DNA of 64,000 nt from Halolactibacillus alkaliphilus (GCF_900115465.1 NZ_FOWN01000013.1:1-64000); one strand, 5' to 3'; counted from the first letter of the stretch, positions 1 to 10,049 are shown. Translations and numbers: made by a program. The notes: generated from the letters alone by a model not told the origin.

Positions 1-243
1 GATCTTCGGAAATATTCAGCTCCTGCTCGTGGTTCGCAGGCATGGAAAACGATTGCTAAACGTCGCAGTTCTGTCGAAAGAGTAAATGGCTATCTTAAGG
101 AGTTTTTCCAGCTTAATAATGTTCGTTACCGTACAGGAAAACGTGCAAAAGCTCACTTTGATTTAGTGACGCTTATTTATAATGCATCAAAACTAGCAGC
201 AGATCGTTTAGGCTCATTCCTAAAGCAATATCAAATAGCATAA
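1..243 (+). CDS. DDE-type transposase, C-terminal fragment (cut by window edge)
   Basis: The reading frame is open from base 1 to a TAA at 241-243, giving the last 80 residues of a protein. It contains a basic segment followed by SSVERVNGYLKEFF, with the glutamate that usually closes the DDE triad, then RAKAHFDLVTLIYNASKLA, the typical tail of IS4/IS5-superfamily transposases that bind Mg2+ and cut DNA at insertion-sequence ends. The 5' part lies outside the window, so I cannot say whether the gene is intact. No clear terminal inverted repeat could be paired, because the left end is missing. The exact IS family is uncertain. Confidence 0.75.
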   Translation, partial: DLRKYSAPARGSQAWKTIAKRRSSVERVNGYLKEFFQLNNVRYRTGKRAKAHFDLVTLIYNASKLAADRLGSFLKQYQIA

Positions 244-677
244 AAAATTTTTAAGACAAATATTGAAATTCTGGTCGTGTTTGATTTTTTAAAAAGAGCA
301 ATTATGAAATTGATTCAGCTTCCTTTTTTAAACGTTTTCATTTATACCTAATCGGGAATAGAATACTAAAATCTCATACATGTCCAAGTGATTTTGGGGA
401 GGAGTAACTAGTTTCTTTTACCTTAGTTAGTTTTAAGAGAAAGGATACTATTCTTGAAATAAAGTATGTTAAATACTTGTTTAAATAACTTTAATATCCA
501 ACTTATTGTTGTTTTAACGTCATAATTGTTTTACAATTTAGATAAGTGGAATAAATTATGACTATTTACTTAGTTTTATTCTGTTTGGCTTTAATAAGTT
601 GTAAATTTATAACTTTTTAAACGAGTACCGATTTAAAAGTGTGGAAAATTTACAGAAAAATGAAAGCAGGGGATCTT
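244..677. other. Intergenic region before the glycogen operon
   Basis: These 434 bases are very AT-rich and hold no convincing gene. The right end of the insertion sequence should lie in the first part. The promoter of the glycogen operon must lie in the second part, but I see no pair of boxes close enough to consensus to place it. Confidence 0.5.
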
Positions 678-2594
678 ATGCAGTTATCAAATGACGTAAA
701 AAGGCAGTTAGAACAATTTCATCTTGGCCAGCTTTATAATAGCTATGACTATTTTGGAGCACATCCTTTCACTTATGATGGTGAAGAAGGTGTCCTATTT
801 TTAGTCTGGGCACCTAATGCAGAAGCTGTATCGCTTGTAGGTTCATTTAATTATTGGAATGACCAAGCCGATCCAATGGAACAGGTTACAACTACTGGTG
901 TTTGGGGAAGGTTTTTCCCAGGGATTACAACGGGTGAAGTGTATAAATATAAATTGTTTTTACCTGATAAGCGTGCTATCTATAAAGCAGATCCTTATGC
1001 TTTTTATTCTGAAGTTAGACCAGAGACATCCTCGGTTGTTTTTGATTTAGATACATATAAATGGGGAGACAATCAATGGATGGAAAAAAGGCAACATTTC
1101 ACCCCCTACGAAGAACCAATCAATATCTATGAATTGCATTTAGGTTCTTGGCGAATGAAAGAGGTAGGGAAATTTGATAATGAAGCGTTCAAGTCTGTTG
1201 ATCCCGCAAGTTTTTATAACTACCGTGAAATCGCGGATCAGTTGATCCCATATTTAAAAGAGATGCACTATAACTACATTGAAGTGCTCCCACTGCATGA
1301 ACATCCCTTTGATGGTTCGTGGGGGTACCAAGTGACAGGTTATTATAGTATGACAAGTCGTTACGGGAACCCAAGTGACTTGATGTATTTAATTGATGCT
1401 TGTCATAAAGCAGGTATTGGCGTGATTTTTGACTGGGTACCTGGTCACTTTTGCCGTGATGAACACGGGTTGATGTTTTTTGATGGAACAGAATTATATG
1501 GAGACATTGACCATCCACAGTGGGGGACAAAGAAATTTAATTTCTATAAAAGTGAAGTGCGTAATTTCCTTATTTCTAATGCTTGTTTCTTATTCGAGAA
1601 ATTTCATATAGATGGTATAAGAGTAGATGGTGTCACATCTATTTTGCATTTAAATTTTGGCCTTGATCATAGTCCATATAAAAATGAACAGGGTGGAGAT
1701 GAGGATTTATGGGGCATTCAATTTCTTAAAGAATTAAATTTAGAAATATTTAAGCGTTACCCGTTTGCGATTATGGCCGCAGAAGAATCATCGAGTTGGC
1801 CAATGGTTACACACCCAATCGAGTCTGGGGGCCTTGGCTTCAATTATAAATGGAAGATGGGATGGATGAACGATACGCTTGACTATATTGAATTAGATCC
1901 TCTCTTTAGAAAAGGCAGTCACGATAAAATCACTTTTTCAATGCATTATGGATACAGTGAGAATTTCATTTTACCTTTTTCGCATGATGAAGTTGTACAT
2001 GGAAAAAAAGCCCTCATAGATAAACCGTCAGGTGAATATGAAGATAAGTTTAAAACATTAAAATTACTGATGTTATATCAAATGACACATCCAGGTAAAA
2101 AGCTTAATTTTATGGGCAATGAGTTTGCTCAGTTTATCGAATGGCGTTATTACGAGCCTGTTGAGTGGTTCTTACTAGATTATGAAAAACATGAAGAGCA
2201 CCGTCAATTTAACAGTTTGTTAAATCGTCTATATATACAGGAAAAAAGTTTATATCAAAAAGATCATGACCCATCTGGGTTTAAGTGGATTGATGCCGAT
2301 AATCGCGATCAAAGCATTTATGTTTATGCGAGAAAATCATCCGATGATGCATTGACGGTGGTTCTTAATTTCACACCTGTCACATACAATGATTTTCGTG
2401 TAGGTGTTGAAGAACCGGGAGAATACCGAATAATGTTTACAACAAAACATGCACCTTATCGAATCAAGCGTTATAGCTATATTAAAGCAGAGCCGGTGAA
2501 GATGCATGGACAAGATTATTCACTTCCAATCAATTTAGAAGGATTAGAAGGTCTAGTAATTAAAAAGAAAAAGGCGTTACGAAAAAAGCAATAG
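678..2594 (+). CDS. glgB: 1,4-alpha-glucan branching enzyme GlgB
   Basis: GlgB cuts alpha-1,4 chains and rejoins them through alpha-1,6 bonds in cytoplasmic glycogen. The 638-residue protein has an N-terminal CBM48 module (WAPNAEAVSLVGSFNYW) and a GH13 barrel. Nucleophile Asp lies near residue 317 (IRVDGV), the acid/base Glu near 369 (AAEESS) and the third Asp in FSHDEVVHGK near 435. I chose ATG 678 over an upstream GTG at 639, because AGGGGA at 668-673 sits just before it. It opens an operon with glgX, glgC, glgD and glgA. Length is normal for the family. Confidence 0.95.
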   Translation: MQLSNDVKRQLEQFHLGQLYNSYDYFGAHPFTYDGEEGVLFLVWAPNAEAVSLVGSFNYWNDQADPMEQVTTTGVWGRFFPGITTGEVYKYKLFLPDKRAIYKADPYAFYSEVRPETSSVVFDLDTYKWGDNQWMEKRQHFTPYEEPINIYELHLGSWRMKEVGKFDNEAFKSVDPASFYNYREIADQLIPYLKEMHYNYIEVLPLHEHPFDGSWGYQVTGYYSMTSRYGNPSDLMYLIDACHKAGIGVIFDWVPGHFCRDEHGLMFFDGTELYGDIDHPQWGTKKFNFYKSEVRNFLISNACFLFEKFHIDGIRVDGVTSILHLNFGLDHSPYKNEQGGDEDLWGIQFLKELNLEIFKRYPFAIMAAEESSSWPMVTHPIESGGLGFNYKWKMGWMNDTLDYIELDPLFRKGSHDKITFSMHYGYSENFILPFSHDEVVHGKKALIDKPSGEYEDKFKTLKLLMLYQMTHPGKKLNFMGNEFAQFIEWRYYEPVEWFLLDYEKHEEHRQFNSLLNRLYIQEKSLYQKDHDPSGFKWIDADNRDQSIYVYARKSSDDALTVVLNFTPVTYNDFRVGVEEPGEYRIMFTTKHAPYRIKRYSYIKAEPVKMHGQDYSLPINLEGLEGLVIKKKKALRKKQ

Positions 2595-2637
2595 ACACAT
2601 GCTTAATCATATGTCGAATTTGAAGGGGCACAACACG

Positions 2638-4794
2638 ATGACAAAGAAGAAGATGAAATTAATGGAACCCTACTCCCTTTTTCTAGAACAATATATGAAA
2701 AGGTTAGGGCCAATTGATGAAGTGAATGGCTATAAAGTGCGACCAGGATTTTTCGATGAATATGGTGCCACTGTTATTCCAGGTGGTGTGAGTTTTACTG
2801 TTCACTCCAAACATGCGACCAGTTTTAAACTTGCCTTATACAAACGTCGTGCGGAAGAACCTTTTGTTATTTTGCCTTTTCCAGAGTCGTATCGGGTGGG
2901 TAATGTGTACTCGATGATTGTTTTTGGTTTAGATATCGAGGAGATTGAATATGCCTACTACGTTGACGGGCCTTACAACCCTAGAAAAGGTCATATTTTT
3001 GATGACACCAATGTGTTACTGGACCCTTATGCGAAAGCTGTGAGCGGTCAAAGTGACTGGGGGAAAAAACCCCCTTACGGAATGAGCTACCGTGCCCGCG
3101 TTGTTGCGAGTGATTTTGATTGGAAAAAGTCTCGAGCACCGATGATTCCAATGGAAGATCTCATCATTTACGAACTTCATGTGCGTGGATTTACCAAAGA
3201 TAAAAGCGCAGGTGTAGAATATCCAGGGACTTTTAACGGTTTGGCTGAAAAAATTCCTTATCTTAAATCACTCGGTATTAATGCCGTAGAACTGATGCCG
3301 ATATTTGAATTTGATGAAATGAGTGGCATGCGTCATCATGATGGGAAAAAACTCTATGACTATTGGGGCTATAATCCCGTTTCATTTTTCTCACCTAATA
3401 CAGCCTATAACTCCAGTCATGAATATAATCACGAAGGCACAGAATTAAAAAAACTTGTAAAAAAAATGCACGATAATGGGATTGAAGTGATTTTAGATGT
3501 CGTATTCAATCATACAGCTGAAGGAAATGAACAAGGCCCTAGCATTAATCTAAAAGGATTCGATAACAGTGTCTATTATATGTTGACTCCCGATGGTCAT
3601 TATTTCAATTTTAGTGGTTGTGGTAACACACTAAATTGTAATCACCCAATTGTTAGGCGAATGATTATTGATTGCCTCAGACACTGGGTGATTGAGTACC
3701 GCGTCGACGGTTTCCGTTTTGATTTAGCTTCCATCTTAGGGAGAAATGAAGATGGTTCACCAATGAACAATCCGCCACTTCTACAAAACTTAGCATTTGA
3801 TCCAATATTAGCTAATGTGAAATTAATTGCTGAGGCTTGGGATGCGGGGGGGCTCTATCAGGTCGGGACTTTTCCTGATTGGAATCGCTGGTCTGAATGG
3901 AATGGTAAGTATCGTGATGATATCAGAAGCTTCTTAAAAGGAGATGCGGAAATTGCTCATACGGTTTGTGACCGAATTGCGGGTTCTGTCGATATATACT
4001 CTCCAAGACGAAGGGAAAACTCACCGAGTGTTAATTTTATTACGTGTCATGATGGGTTTACACTCTATGATTTATTCAGTTATAACGAAAAGCATAACGA
4101 AGCTAATGGCTGGGATAACACAGATGGTGATAACCATAACCTTTCATGGAATTGCGGCATTGAAGGAGAGACTGATAATCTTGATGTTTTAAACCTTCGC
4201 CACCAAATGATTCGCAATGCTTTTACCCTGCTGCTTATGAGTAGGGGAACGCCGATGTTATCGCAAGGGGATGAGTTTTTACGAACGCAACGAGGAAATA
4301 ATAACGCCTACTGCCAAGATAATGACATCTCTTGGGTAGATTGGACATACTTAGAAAAAAATCACGACATGGTCTCATTTGTTCAGAAATTAATCAAAAT
4401 AAGAAAAGCACATCCTATTCTGCGTTCACAAACAAACCCACCTAGAAGTGGCTATCCACAATATTCAAAGCACGGTGTCAATCCGTGGTATTTGTCAGAC
4501 CAGGCGTCAGAGCGGGTCATTGCGGTGATGTTTAGTGGGCGTACTGCCGAAGATAATCTTGACGATTATTGTTATATTGCCTTTAATAGCCACTGGGAAG
4601 ATCATATATTAGAGTTGCCTGTCTTACCGAAAGATTATCACTGGCAATGCCATATCGATACCGCAAAAATAACGGATCAGGCTGTTGTAATGGAAGAACA
4701 TCTAGAAGTATTAGAATCAACCCATTTGGAAGTAAAAGCAAGAAGTGTATGTGTGTTATTTGCTCACTATCGACCGAGTGTTGAAGGTGAGTAA
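2638..4794 (+). CDS. glgX: Glycogen debranching enzyme GlgX (isoamylase/pullulanase type)
   Basis: This GH13 enzyme hydrolyses alpha-1,6 branches of glycogen. The 718-residue protein has an N-terminal CBM48 region and a catalytic barrel: EVILDVVFNHTAEG, nucleophile Asp about residue 362 (GFRFDLAS), acid/base Glu about 399 (IAEAWDAGG) and Asp about 472 (CHDGFTL). Start ATG 2638 follows GAAGGGG by nine bases; an upstream in-frame ATG at 2599 has no ribosome binding site. It sits 43 bases after glgB. B. subtilis places glgP, not glgX, in its glg operon, so this arrangement implies debranching linked to synthesis genes. Substrate preference (pullulan or glycogen) cannot be read from sequence. Confidence 0.93.
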   Translation: MTKKKMKLMEPYSLFLEQYMKRLGPIDEVNGYKVRPGFFDEYGATVIPGGVSFTVHSKHATSFKLALYKRRAEEPFVILPFPESYRVGNVYSMIVFGLDIEEIEYAYYVDGPYNPRKGHIFDDTNVLLDPYAKAVSGQSDWGKKPPYGMSYRARVVASDFDWKKSRAPMIPMEDLIIYELHVRGFTKDKSAGVEYPGTFNGLAEKIPYLKSLGINAVELMPIFEFDEMSGMRHHDGKKLYDYWGYNPVSFFSPNTAYNSSHEYNHEGTELKKLVKKMHDNGIEVILDVVFNHTAEGNEQGPSINLKGFDNSVYYMLTPDGHYFNFSGCGNTLNCNHPIVRRMIIDCLRHWVIEYRVDGFRFDLASILGRNEDGSPMNNPPLLQNLAFDPILANVKLIAEAWDAGGLYQVGTFPDWNRWSEWNGKYRDDIRSFLKGDAEIAHTVCDRIAGSVDIYSPRRRENSPSVNFITCHDGFTLYDLFSYNEKHNEANGWDNTDGDNHNLSWNCGIEGETDNLDVLNLRHQMIRNAFTLLLMSRGTPMLSQGDEFLRTQRGNNNAYCQDNDISWVDWTYLEKNHDMVSFVQKLIKIRKAHPILRSQTNPPRSGYPQYSKHGVNPWYLSDQASERVIAVMFSGRTAEDNLDDYCYIAFNSHWEDHILELPVLPKDYHWQCHIDTAKITDQAVVMEEHLEVLESTHLEVKARSVCVLFAHYRPSVEGE

Positions 4795-4832
4795 GTTAAA
4801 TAGATTTATTCAATAACGGGGGAGGAATTCAG

Positions 4833-5945
4833 ATGAAAAAAACAGATGCAATTGCGATGTTACTCGCTGGAGGACAGGGAACAAGACTAGAAGATTTAAC
4901 ACAACATAATGCTAAACCAGGTGTGATGTTTGGTGGTAAATACCGTATTATTGACTTTAGTTTAAGTAATTGTTTCCACTCAGAGATTTATACTGTCGGG
5001 GTTATGACGCAATATCGACCGCTTCTATTGAATCGTTATATTAGTAACGGCAATGCTTGGGCGCTTGATAAAGTGAATCAAGGTGCGTATATACTTCCGC
5101 CATATTCTGATTGGTATCGAGGGACTGCAGATGCGGTTTATCAAAATTTTGAATTCATTGATATGTATGATCCAGAATATGTCGTCATTCTTTCAGGAGA
5201 CCATATTTATCAAATGAATTATCGTCCTATGATCCAAGAAGCACGCGAAAAAGATGCTGATTTAATGATCTGTGTTCGTCGTGTCCCGTGGGAAGAAACA
5301 TTCCGGTTTGGTATTATGAACACAGATGCTGACTTTAAAATTACTGAGTTTCAAGAAAAACCGAAAGAGGCAAAAAGCAACTTAGCCTCTATGGGTATTT
5401 ATGTCTTTAAATGGTCTGTGTTAAAAGAAGCCTTAGAAAAAGATCATCAGAATCCTGAGTCTACGAAAGATTTTGGTCATGACGTGATTCCAACATTATT
5501 AGAAGAAGGCAAGAAACTATACGCCTATACATTTGACGGTTACTGGCGGGATGTTGGTACTGTTGAAAGTTATTATCAAGCCAACATGGATTTACTTGAT
5601 ACGAGAGATGACTTAGATTTGACAAGCGAGCGGCTCCGGGTCTTTTCAAATAATGAGAACCGTGACCCGCACTTTGTAGGTGAAAAATCAAGTATATATA
5701 ATAGTTTAATAGCTGATGGATGTTATATTAATGGGCGTGTATCTCGTTCTGTTCTTGCTCATGACGTCGTTGTTGAAGAAGGTGCTGTTATAGAGGATGC
5801 TATTATTTTTGGTAATGTCACTGTTAAAAGTGGGGCCATTATTCGACGTGCCATTGTGGCCGATGATGTGACGGTACTTTCAAATGAATCTGTCGGAACA
5901 AAAGATGGAAAAATAACCTTACACGTTGGAGGGGGTCAATCATGA
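4833..5945 (+). CDS. glgC: Glucose-1-phosphate adenylyltransferase, catalytic subunit GlgC
   Basis: GlgC makes ADP-glucose and pyrophosphate from ATP and glucose-1-phosphate, the committed step of bacterial glycogen synthesis. The 370-residue protein has the nucleotide-binding loop [10 protein letters not shown] near the N-terminus, GGKYRIIDF, the [10 protein letters not shown] motif, FQEKP, and a C-terminal left-handed beta-helix with hexapeptide repeats (about 285-365). The ribosome binding site is GGGGGAGG. The stop overlaps the glgD start by four bases (ATGA), suggesting translational coupling and a GlgC-GlgD heteromer, as in Bacillus and Geobacillus. Confidence 0.96.
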   Translation: MKKTDAIAMLLAGGQGTRLEDLTQHNAKPGVMFGGKYRIIDFSLSNCFHSEIYTVGVMTQYRPLLLNRYISNGNAWALDKVNQGAYILPPYSDWYRGTADAVYQNFEFIDMYDPEYVVILSGDHIYQMNYRPMIQEAREKDADLMICVRRVPWEETFRFGIMNTDADFKITEFQEKPKEAKSNLASMGIYVFKWSVLKEALEKDHQNPESTKDFGHDVIPTLLEEGKKLYAYTFDGYWRDVGTVESYYQANMDLLDTRDDLDLTSERLRVFSNNENRDPHFVGEKSSIYNSLIADGCYINGRVSRSVLAHDVVVEEGAVIEDAIIFGNVTVKSGAIIRRAIVADDVTVLSNESVGTKDGKITLHVGGGQS

Positions 5946-7054
5946 AAAAAATAGCAGGTGTTATCATCAATAGTTCCAATCAACTCGATTTAGACGCACT
6001 TGTAAGGCATCGAAGTATTCATACGATTCCGATTGGAGGTAAATATCGCCTCATTGATTTTCCACTCTCTAACTTAGTGAATATGGCACAAGATTTATAT
6101 GTGGGTGTCATAGGGTCATATAATTATCGATCCGTTGTGGATCACTTAAAACAGGGCCAAGACTGGAATTTGAGTAGAAAAAGTAATGACTTACTCATTC
6201 TACAAGGTGACCGTTCAGCGAAAATTGGGCAAGTAAGTCGAATTTCCATCCAAGATTTCGTTGATAACCGTGAATTCTTTAATAAGCTATCAGACGATGT
6301 TGAATATATCGTATTAAGCGGAACCAATGTTGTGAGTAACATTGATTTAAAAGATATTTTAGCTAAACACGAAGCTGATAAAGCTGATATTACCTTACTA
6401 TATAAAAAAGATTATGATGGAGAGATTCAAAACAAAGAAGTGCGTCTTGTGATTGAAAATCAAGATGTTAAAGAAATTATCTATGGTAATGAGAAAAATA
6501 AAAAAGGTGAATTATTTATTGATTCACTCATAATCAATCGCCAATTGTTTATGGATATCCTAGACGAAGCTGAAAAACGAGGGCTTGTAGATTTTGTTGA
6601 ACTGGTCGATCAGTGTTTGGGTGACTGTCGTGTAAGAGCTTATAATGTTCCGGGTTATGTGAAGATCATTAATTCTATTCAAGCCTATTTCGAATGCTCA
6701 ATGGACTTACTAAAGTGTGAAGTAAATCAAGAACTGTTTAAGCAAACGCGAAAAGTCTATACAAAAGCCAAAGATAATCACCCAACAGTGTATGGCAAGC
6801 ATGCCCACGTTAGAAAAGCCTTAGTCGCAAGCGGTGCGATTGTGAATGGTACAGTAGAGGATAGTATTGTATTTCGAAATGCGACGATTCATGAAGGGGC
6901 AAAAATTAAAAACAGCGTCATTATGCAAGGTGCTGTCGTAGAACCGGAGGCAGTTGTTGTCAATGCCATTTTAGATAAAAATGCTGTTGTTAAGAGGGGC
7001 GAATTTATTACAAGTACGACAAAAGAGCCGATCTTAATTCAAAAACGCGCGTAA
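5942..7054 (+). CDS. glgD: Glucose-1-phosphate adenylyltransferase regulatory subunit GlgD
   Basis: GlgD is a GlgC paralogue of the same length (370 residues). It keeps [13 protein letters not shown] and the C-terminal hexapeptide helix, but the GGxGTRL loop is replaced by [10 protein letters not shown], so it should not catalyse the reaction. In Geobacillus the GlgD subunit raises activity of GlgC. Its start overlaps the glgC stop by four bases, which fits equal production of both subunits. Confidence 0.94.
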   Translation: MKKIAGVIINSSNQLDLDALVRHRSIHTIPIGGKYRLIDFPLSNLVNMAQDLYVGVIGSYNYRSVVDHLKQGQDWNLSRKSNDLLILQGDRSAKIGQVSRISIQDFVDNREFFNKLSDDVEYIVLSGTNVVSNIDLKDILAKHEADKADITLLYKKDYDGEIQNKEVRLVIENQDVKEIIYGNEKNKKGELFIDSLIINRQLFMDILDEAEKRGLVDFVELVDQCLGDCRVRAYNVPGYVKIINSIQAYFECSMDLLKCEVNQELFKQTRKVYTKAKDNHPTVYGKHAHVRKALVASGAIVNGTVEDSIVFRNATIHEGAKIKNSVIMQGAVVEPEAVVVNAILDKNAVVKRGEFITSTTKEPILIQKRA

Positions 7055-7068
7055 TAGGAGGGAAAACA

Positions 7069-8511
7069 TTGAAAATATTATATGCAACATCTGAAGCTTT
7101 TCCTTTCGCGAAAAGTGGTGGATTAGGTGATGTGGCTGGGTCCTTACCAAAAACTTTACGGAAAAACAATGTGGATATTCGAGCGGTTATGCCACTTTAT
7201 CAAGATATTCCTGACGAATATAAGCGAAAAATGAAGAAAATTGGCGATTTTACTGTTCAATTAAACTGGCGTCATCAACAGTGTGAATTATATTACTTAA
7301 AACACGACAATGTTTTTTGGTATTTTATTAAAAACGATTATTATTTTGGTCGACCAGGGTTGTATGGTTATTTTGATGAAGCAGAACGCTTCTTATTCTT
7401 CTCCAAGGCGATTCTTTCGTTTATTCCGAAATATGATTTTTGCCCGAACATTATTCATTGTAATGATTGGCAAACGGCTGCGATCCCAATGCTGTTGAAA
7501 AAGCAAGGCTACCCAGGTTGTGCCCACCAAGTGAAAACAGTACTGACAATTCATAATATCAAATATCAAGGGATTTACGGAGTAGAAACCTTATATGAAA
7601 TCCTTGGTCTATACCCAGCAGACATCACGTCAGAATTAGAGTTTAATGGTGCGATCAACATTATGAAAGCAGGTATTTACTACTCAGATTACGTGACTAC
7701 AGTTTCACCAACGTATGCGAAAGAATTAGAGCATGCTTACTTTGGTGAAGGGCTTGATGGTGTTATTCGTGACGTGAAGTGGAAAATGACAGGTATTTTA
7801 AATGGTGTCGATTATGATGTCTTTGATCCAATGATAGATAAAGCGTTAGCTTTTCCTTATAACGACATAGAGGGTAAAAAGAAAAATAAGGCTGCTTTTC
7901 TGAAAGAGCAAGGTCTAGATCCAAGTAAATTAACAATCGGTATGGTTTCACGTCTTGTTGAATTAAAAGGAATTGACCTCGTTCAACGCATGATTGAGGA
8001 GTTAATGGCGCTTGATATTCAACTCGTTGTATTAGGTACAGGAGATTATCATTACGAGGAGTTCTTTAAATATGTGCAGTCGCGCTACCCAGATCAAACC
8101 TCTATTCACTTAGCATTCAGTAATGCGCTTGCGTCAAGAATCTATGCCGCTAGTGACTTATTCTTAATGCCATCAAGGGTGGAACCGTGTGGGTTAAGTC
8201 AAATTATTGCCCTTAAATATGGTACATTACCTGTTGTGAATCGAACAGGTGGATTAAATGATACGATTACCCATATTGAAGACGGATCAGATGAGGGTAA
8301 CGGGTTTATCTTTAATGAATACAATGCGCACCGGATGTTCGAACAAATCAAACGAGCGAAACGGATATATGATGAAGAGCCGAAGCGATTTGAAAAGTTT
8401 GTTAAACAAGCCTTTTTGGCGAACTTTGATTGGGAACAACAATCAAAAGAATATTATCACATTTATGAAATTGTTGATGTCAGTAATGAGGATAAAGGCT
8501 CTATGTTATGA
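7069..8511 (+). CDS. glgA: Glycogen synthase GlgA (ADP-glucose type)
   Basis: GlgA transfers glucose from ADP-glucose to the non-reducing end of glycogen. The 480-residue GT5 protein has the ADP-glucose loop KSGGLGDVAG at residues 15-24, starch-synthase catalytic N-domain, and the C-domain segment SRVEPCGLSQIIALKYG followed by NRTGGLNDT. The start is TTG at 7069, eight bases after AGGAGGG. It lies 14 bases after glgD and ends the operon; an imperfect hairpin follows. No glycogen phosphorylase gene follows. Confidence 0.96.
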   Translation: MKILYATSEAFPFAKSGGLGDVAGSLPKTLRKNNVDIRAVMPLYQDIPDEYKRKMKKIGDFTVQLNWRHQQCELYYLKHDNVFWYFIKNDYYFGRPGLYGYFDEAERFLFFSKAILSFIPKYDFCPNIIHCNDWQTAAIPMLLKKQGYPGCAHQVKTVLTIHNIKYQGIYGVETLYEILGLYPADITSELEFNGAINIMKAGIYYSDYVTTVSPTYAKELEHAYFGEGLDGVIRDVKWKMTGILNGVDYDVFDPMIDKALAFPYNDIEGKKKNKAAFLKEQGLDPSKLTIGMVSRLVELKGIDLVQRMIEELMALDIQLVVLGTGDYHYEEFFKYVQSRYPDQTSIHLAFSNALASRIYAASDLFLMPSRVEPCGLSQIIALKYGTLPVVNRTGGLNDTITHIEDGSDEGNGFIFNEYNAHRMFEQIKRAKRIYDEEPKRFEKFVKQAFLANFDWEQQSKEYYHIYEIVDVSNEDKGSML

Positions 8512-8555
8512 ATCAGTGATTAAAAGGGTATGGTCAAGTTTATTTTGCCATTGAA

Positions 8556-8584
8556 TTAAGGAGAGAGTTTCTCTGCTTAAATTT
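8556..8584 (+). terminator. Possible terminator after glgA
   Basis: An inverted repeat TTAAG/CTTAA enclosing AGAGA/TCTCT is followed by ATTTT. The T-run is weak, so this is a modest candidate for the end of the glg transcript. Confidence 0.45.
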
Positions 8585-8671
8585 TAAATCCATATATCCC
8601 ATTCGAGATTTGTTCGTATGATAAAAAAGATAGTTTTTTTTGATGAATATAGCTTTAGGTAGTAGTCGAGG

Positions 8672-8700
8672 ACCCTCGTGACTTCAGTCATGAGGGTGTT
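8672..8700 (+). mobile_element. IS200/IS605-type right-end hairpin remnant
   Basis: A 10-bp imperfect stem (CCCTCGTGAC with GTCATGAGGG) closed by a TTCA loop is followed by GTGTTGAC. This shape, a short stem with a pyrimidine-purine tetraloop then a GTT-rich tail, is typical of the right ends of IS200/IS605 elements. No transposase or tnpB is next to it. The rest of the gap 8512-9056, apart from the element at 8865-8937 and the scrR promoter, shows nothing I can name. Confidence 0.45.
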
Positions 8701-8864
8701 GACGTTGGATGAGTATGTTGGAAAAGTAACGAGAGCTACATGCGCGTAAGGAGGATTAAGTCAGATCTCGTCGATGTGTGCTTAGAAATGAACGATCACT
8801 CAAGAAGGCTTGCTCATGCATCGTGCATTATTTTTTCTGAGGTATGATCATAAGTAATCTAAAA

Positions 8865-8937
8865 TTGAACTACCCCCACAAAACATTCTAACGAATGTTT
8901 GAGGAAGGTGTCTTCTCGCCTTAATGCGATAAAAATA
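8865..8937 (-). mobile_element. Internally deleted IS200/IS605 end element
   Basis: On the minus strand this ends in GGGGGTAGTTCAA, as does the longer element at 32818-33005. It shares both flanks with that element: TTGAACTACCCCCAC with an AACATTC/GAATGTT hairpin at one side, and GAGGAAGGTGTCTTCTCGC at the other. About 115 internal bases are missing here. The 8-bp hairpin AAACATTC/GAATGTTT remains perfect. No transposase accompanies it. Confidence 0.7.
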
Positions 8938-8970
8938 ATGAAAACGGATACATTATTTTGTTGAAACCTA

Positions 8971-8998
8971 TTGACACTGAGAATTGATTTGATATAAT
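8971..8998 (+). promoter_or_regulatory. Promoter of scrR
   Basis: TTGACA at 8971-8976 and TATAAT at 8993-8998, both perfect consensus, are separated by 16 bases. The operator at 9006-9019 covers the expected start of transcription, so the regulator probably represses itself. Confidence 0.88.
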
Positions 8999-9005
8999 AT
9001 GAATG

Positions 9006-9019
9006 TGAAATCGATTTCA
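9006..9019. promoter_or_regulatory. ScrR operator 1
   Basis: TGAAATCGATTTCA is a perfect 14-bp palindrome with central CG, the usual form of LacI-family operators. It occurs again, identical, at 10091-10104 before the sucrose permease gene. Confidence 0.85.
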
Positions 9020-9056
9020 GTTATTTCACCAATCGACAACTTGAGAGGTGAAACAG

Positions 9057-10049
9057 ATGCGAATTAAAGATATCGCAAAGTTAGCAGGGGTGTCTCCAGC
9101 GACAGTATCACGTGTAATGAATAACAATGGCTATGTAAAAGATGAGAAACGAGAAGCGGTACTGAAAGTCATTAAAGAGGTAGATTATCAGCCGAATTCC
9201 ATTGCTAAATCATTAAAAAATCAAAAATCTCATATGCTAGGTGTAATTGTGCCTAAAATAAGCACAGAGACTGCTAGTCGTGTTGTTTCAGGTGTAACAG
9301 AAGTAGCCAAAGCACATGGTTATCAAGTACTTATTGCGAATACCGACTTAGATATTGAAGAGGAAATTAACTACCTTAAGTTTCTTTCTAATAAATCAGT
9401 GGACGGCATCGTCATGATGGGGACAGAGATAACCGACCGACATTTGGAAGTGATGGACAAACTCACAGTGCCAATTGTTATTTTAGGTCAGGAAGTTTTT
9501 GGGTATACATCGATTATTCATAACGACTATGAAGCTAGTTATCAGATGACAGCCTATTTAATAAGTCAAGGTCATAAAGCTATCGCATTTATCGGTGTCA
9601 GTGAAAAAGATAAAGCGGTTGGTGTAATTAGAAAAAATGGGTATTTGGATTGTATAAAAGATCATGGGCTTGAAGTTGATGAAGAACTCATGGCGATTGG
9701 TGACTTTGATATTGATACAGGGTATCAAATGATGAATAAAGTGCTAGAAAAGAAAATACCAACAGCAGTGTATGCCGTTACGGATCACTTAGCTATTGGT
9801 GCGACACACGCATTACTTGATAAAGGTTACCGCGTACCTGAAGACGTCTCTGTTGTTGGTATAGGTGACATAAAACTAGCTGAATACTTAAATCCACCGC
9901 TTACGACTGTCCACTATACATTCAAAACGAGTGGGAAGATGGCCGCAGAAGTCGTGTTTGATTTAATACATCGTGTACGTACAAAAGGCGAGTGCTTAAT
10001 GACGACATTTGAATTAAAGAAACGTGCTTCGGTAAAAAACATCCGGTAG
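9057..10049 (+). CDS. scrR: LacI-family repressor of sucrose genes
   Basis: A 330-residue LacI/GalR repressor. Residues 1-55 form the helix-turn-helix and hinge (MRIKDIAKLAGVSPATVSRV, then YQPNSIAKSLK), followed by a periplasmic-binding-protein-like effector domain. I chose ATG 9057, six bases after AGAGGTG; a GTG at 9048 lies inside that ribosome binding site. It is followed by the sucrose EIIBC, fructokinase and sucrose-6-phosphate hydrolase genes, so the effector is probably a sucrose-derived sugar such as fructose or a phosphorylated form. Identical palindromes before scrR and before the permease gene fit autoregulation and control of uptake. Confidence 0.88.
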   Translation: MRIKDIAKLAGVSPATVSRVMNNNGYVKDEKREAVLKVIKEVDYQPNSIAKSLKNQKSHMLGVIVPKISTETASRVVSGVTEVAKAHGYQVLIANTDLDIEEEINYLKFLSNKSVDGIVMMGTEITDRHLEVMDKLTVPIVILGQEVFGYTSIIHNDYEASYQMTAYLISQGHKAIAFIGVSEKDKAVGVIRKNGYLDCIKDHGLEVDEELMAIGDFDIDTGYQMMNKVLEKKIPTAVYAVTDHLAIGATHALLDKGYRVPEDVSVVGIGDIKLAEYLNPPLTTVHYTFKTSGKMAAEVVFDLIHRVRTKGECLMTTFELKKRASVKNIR

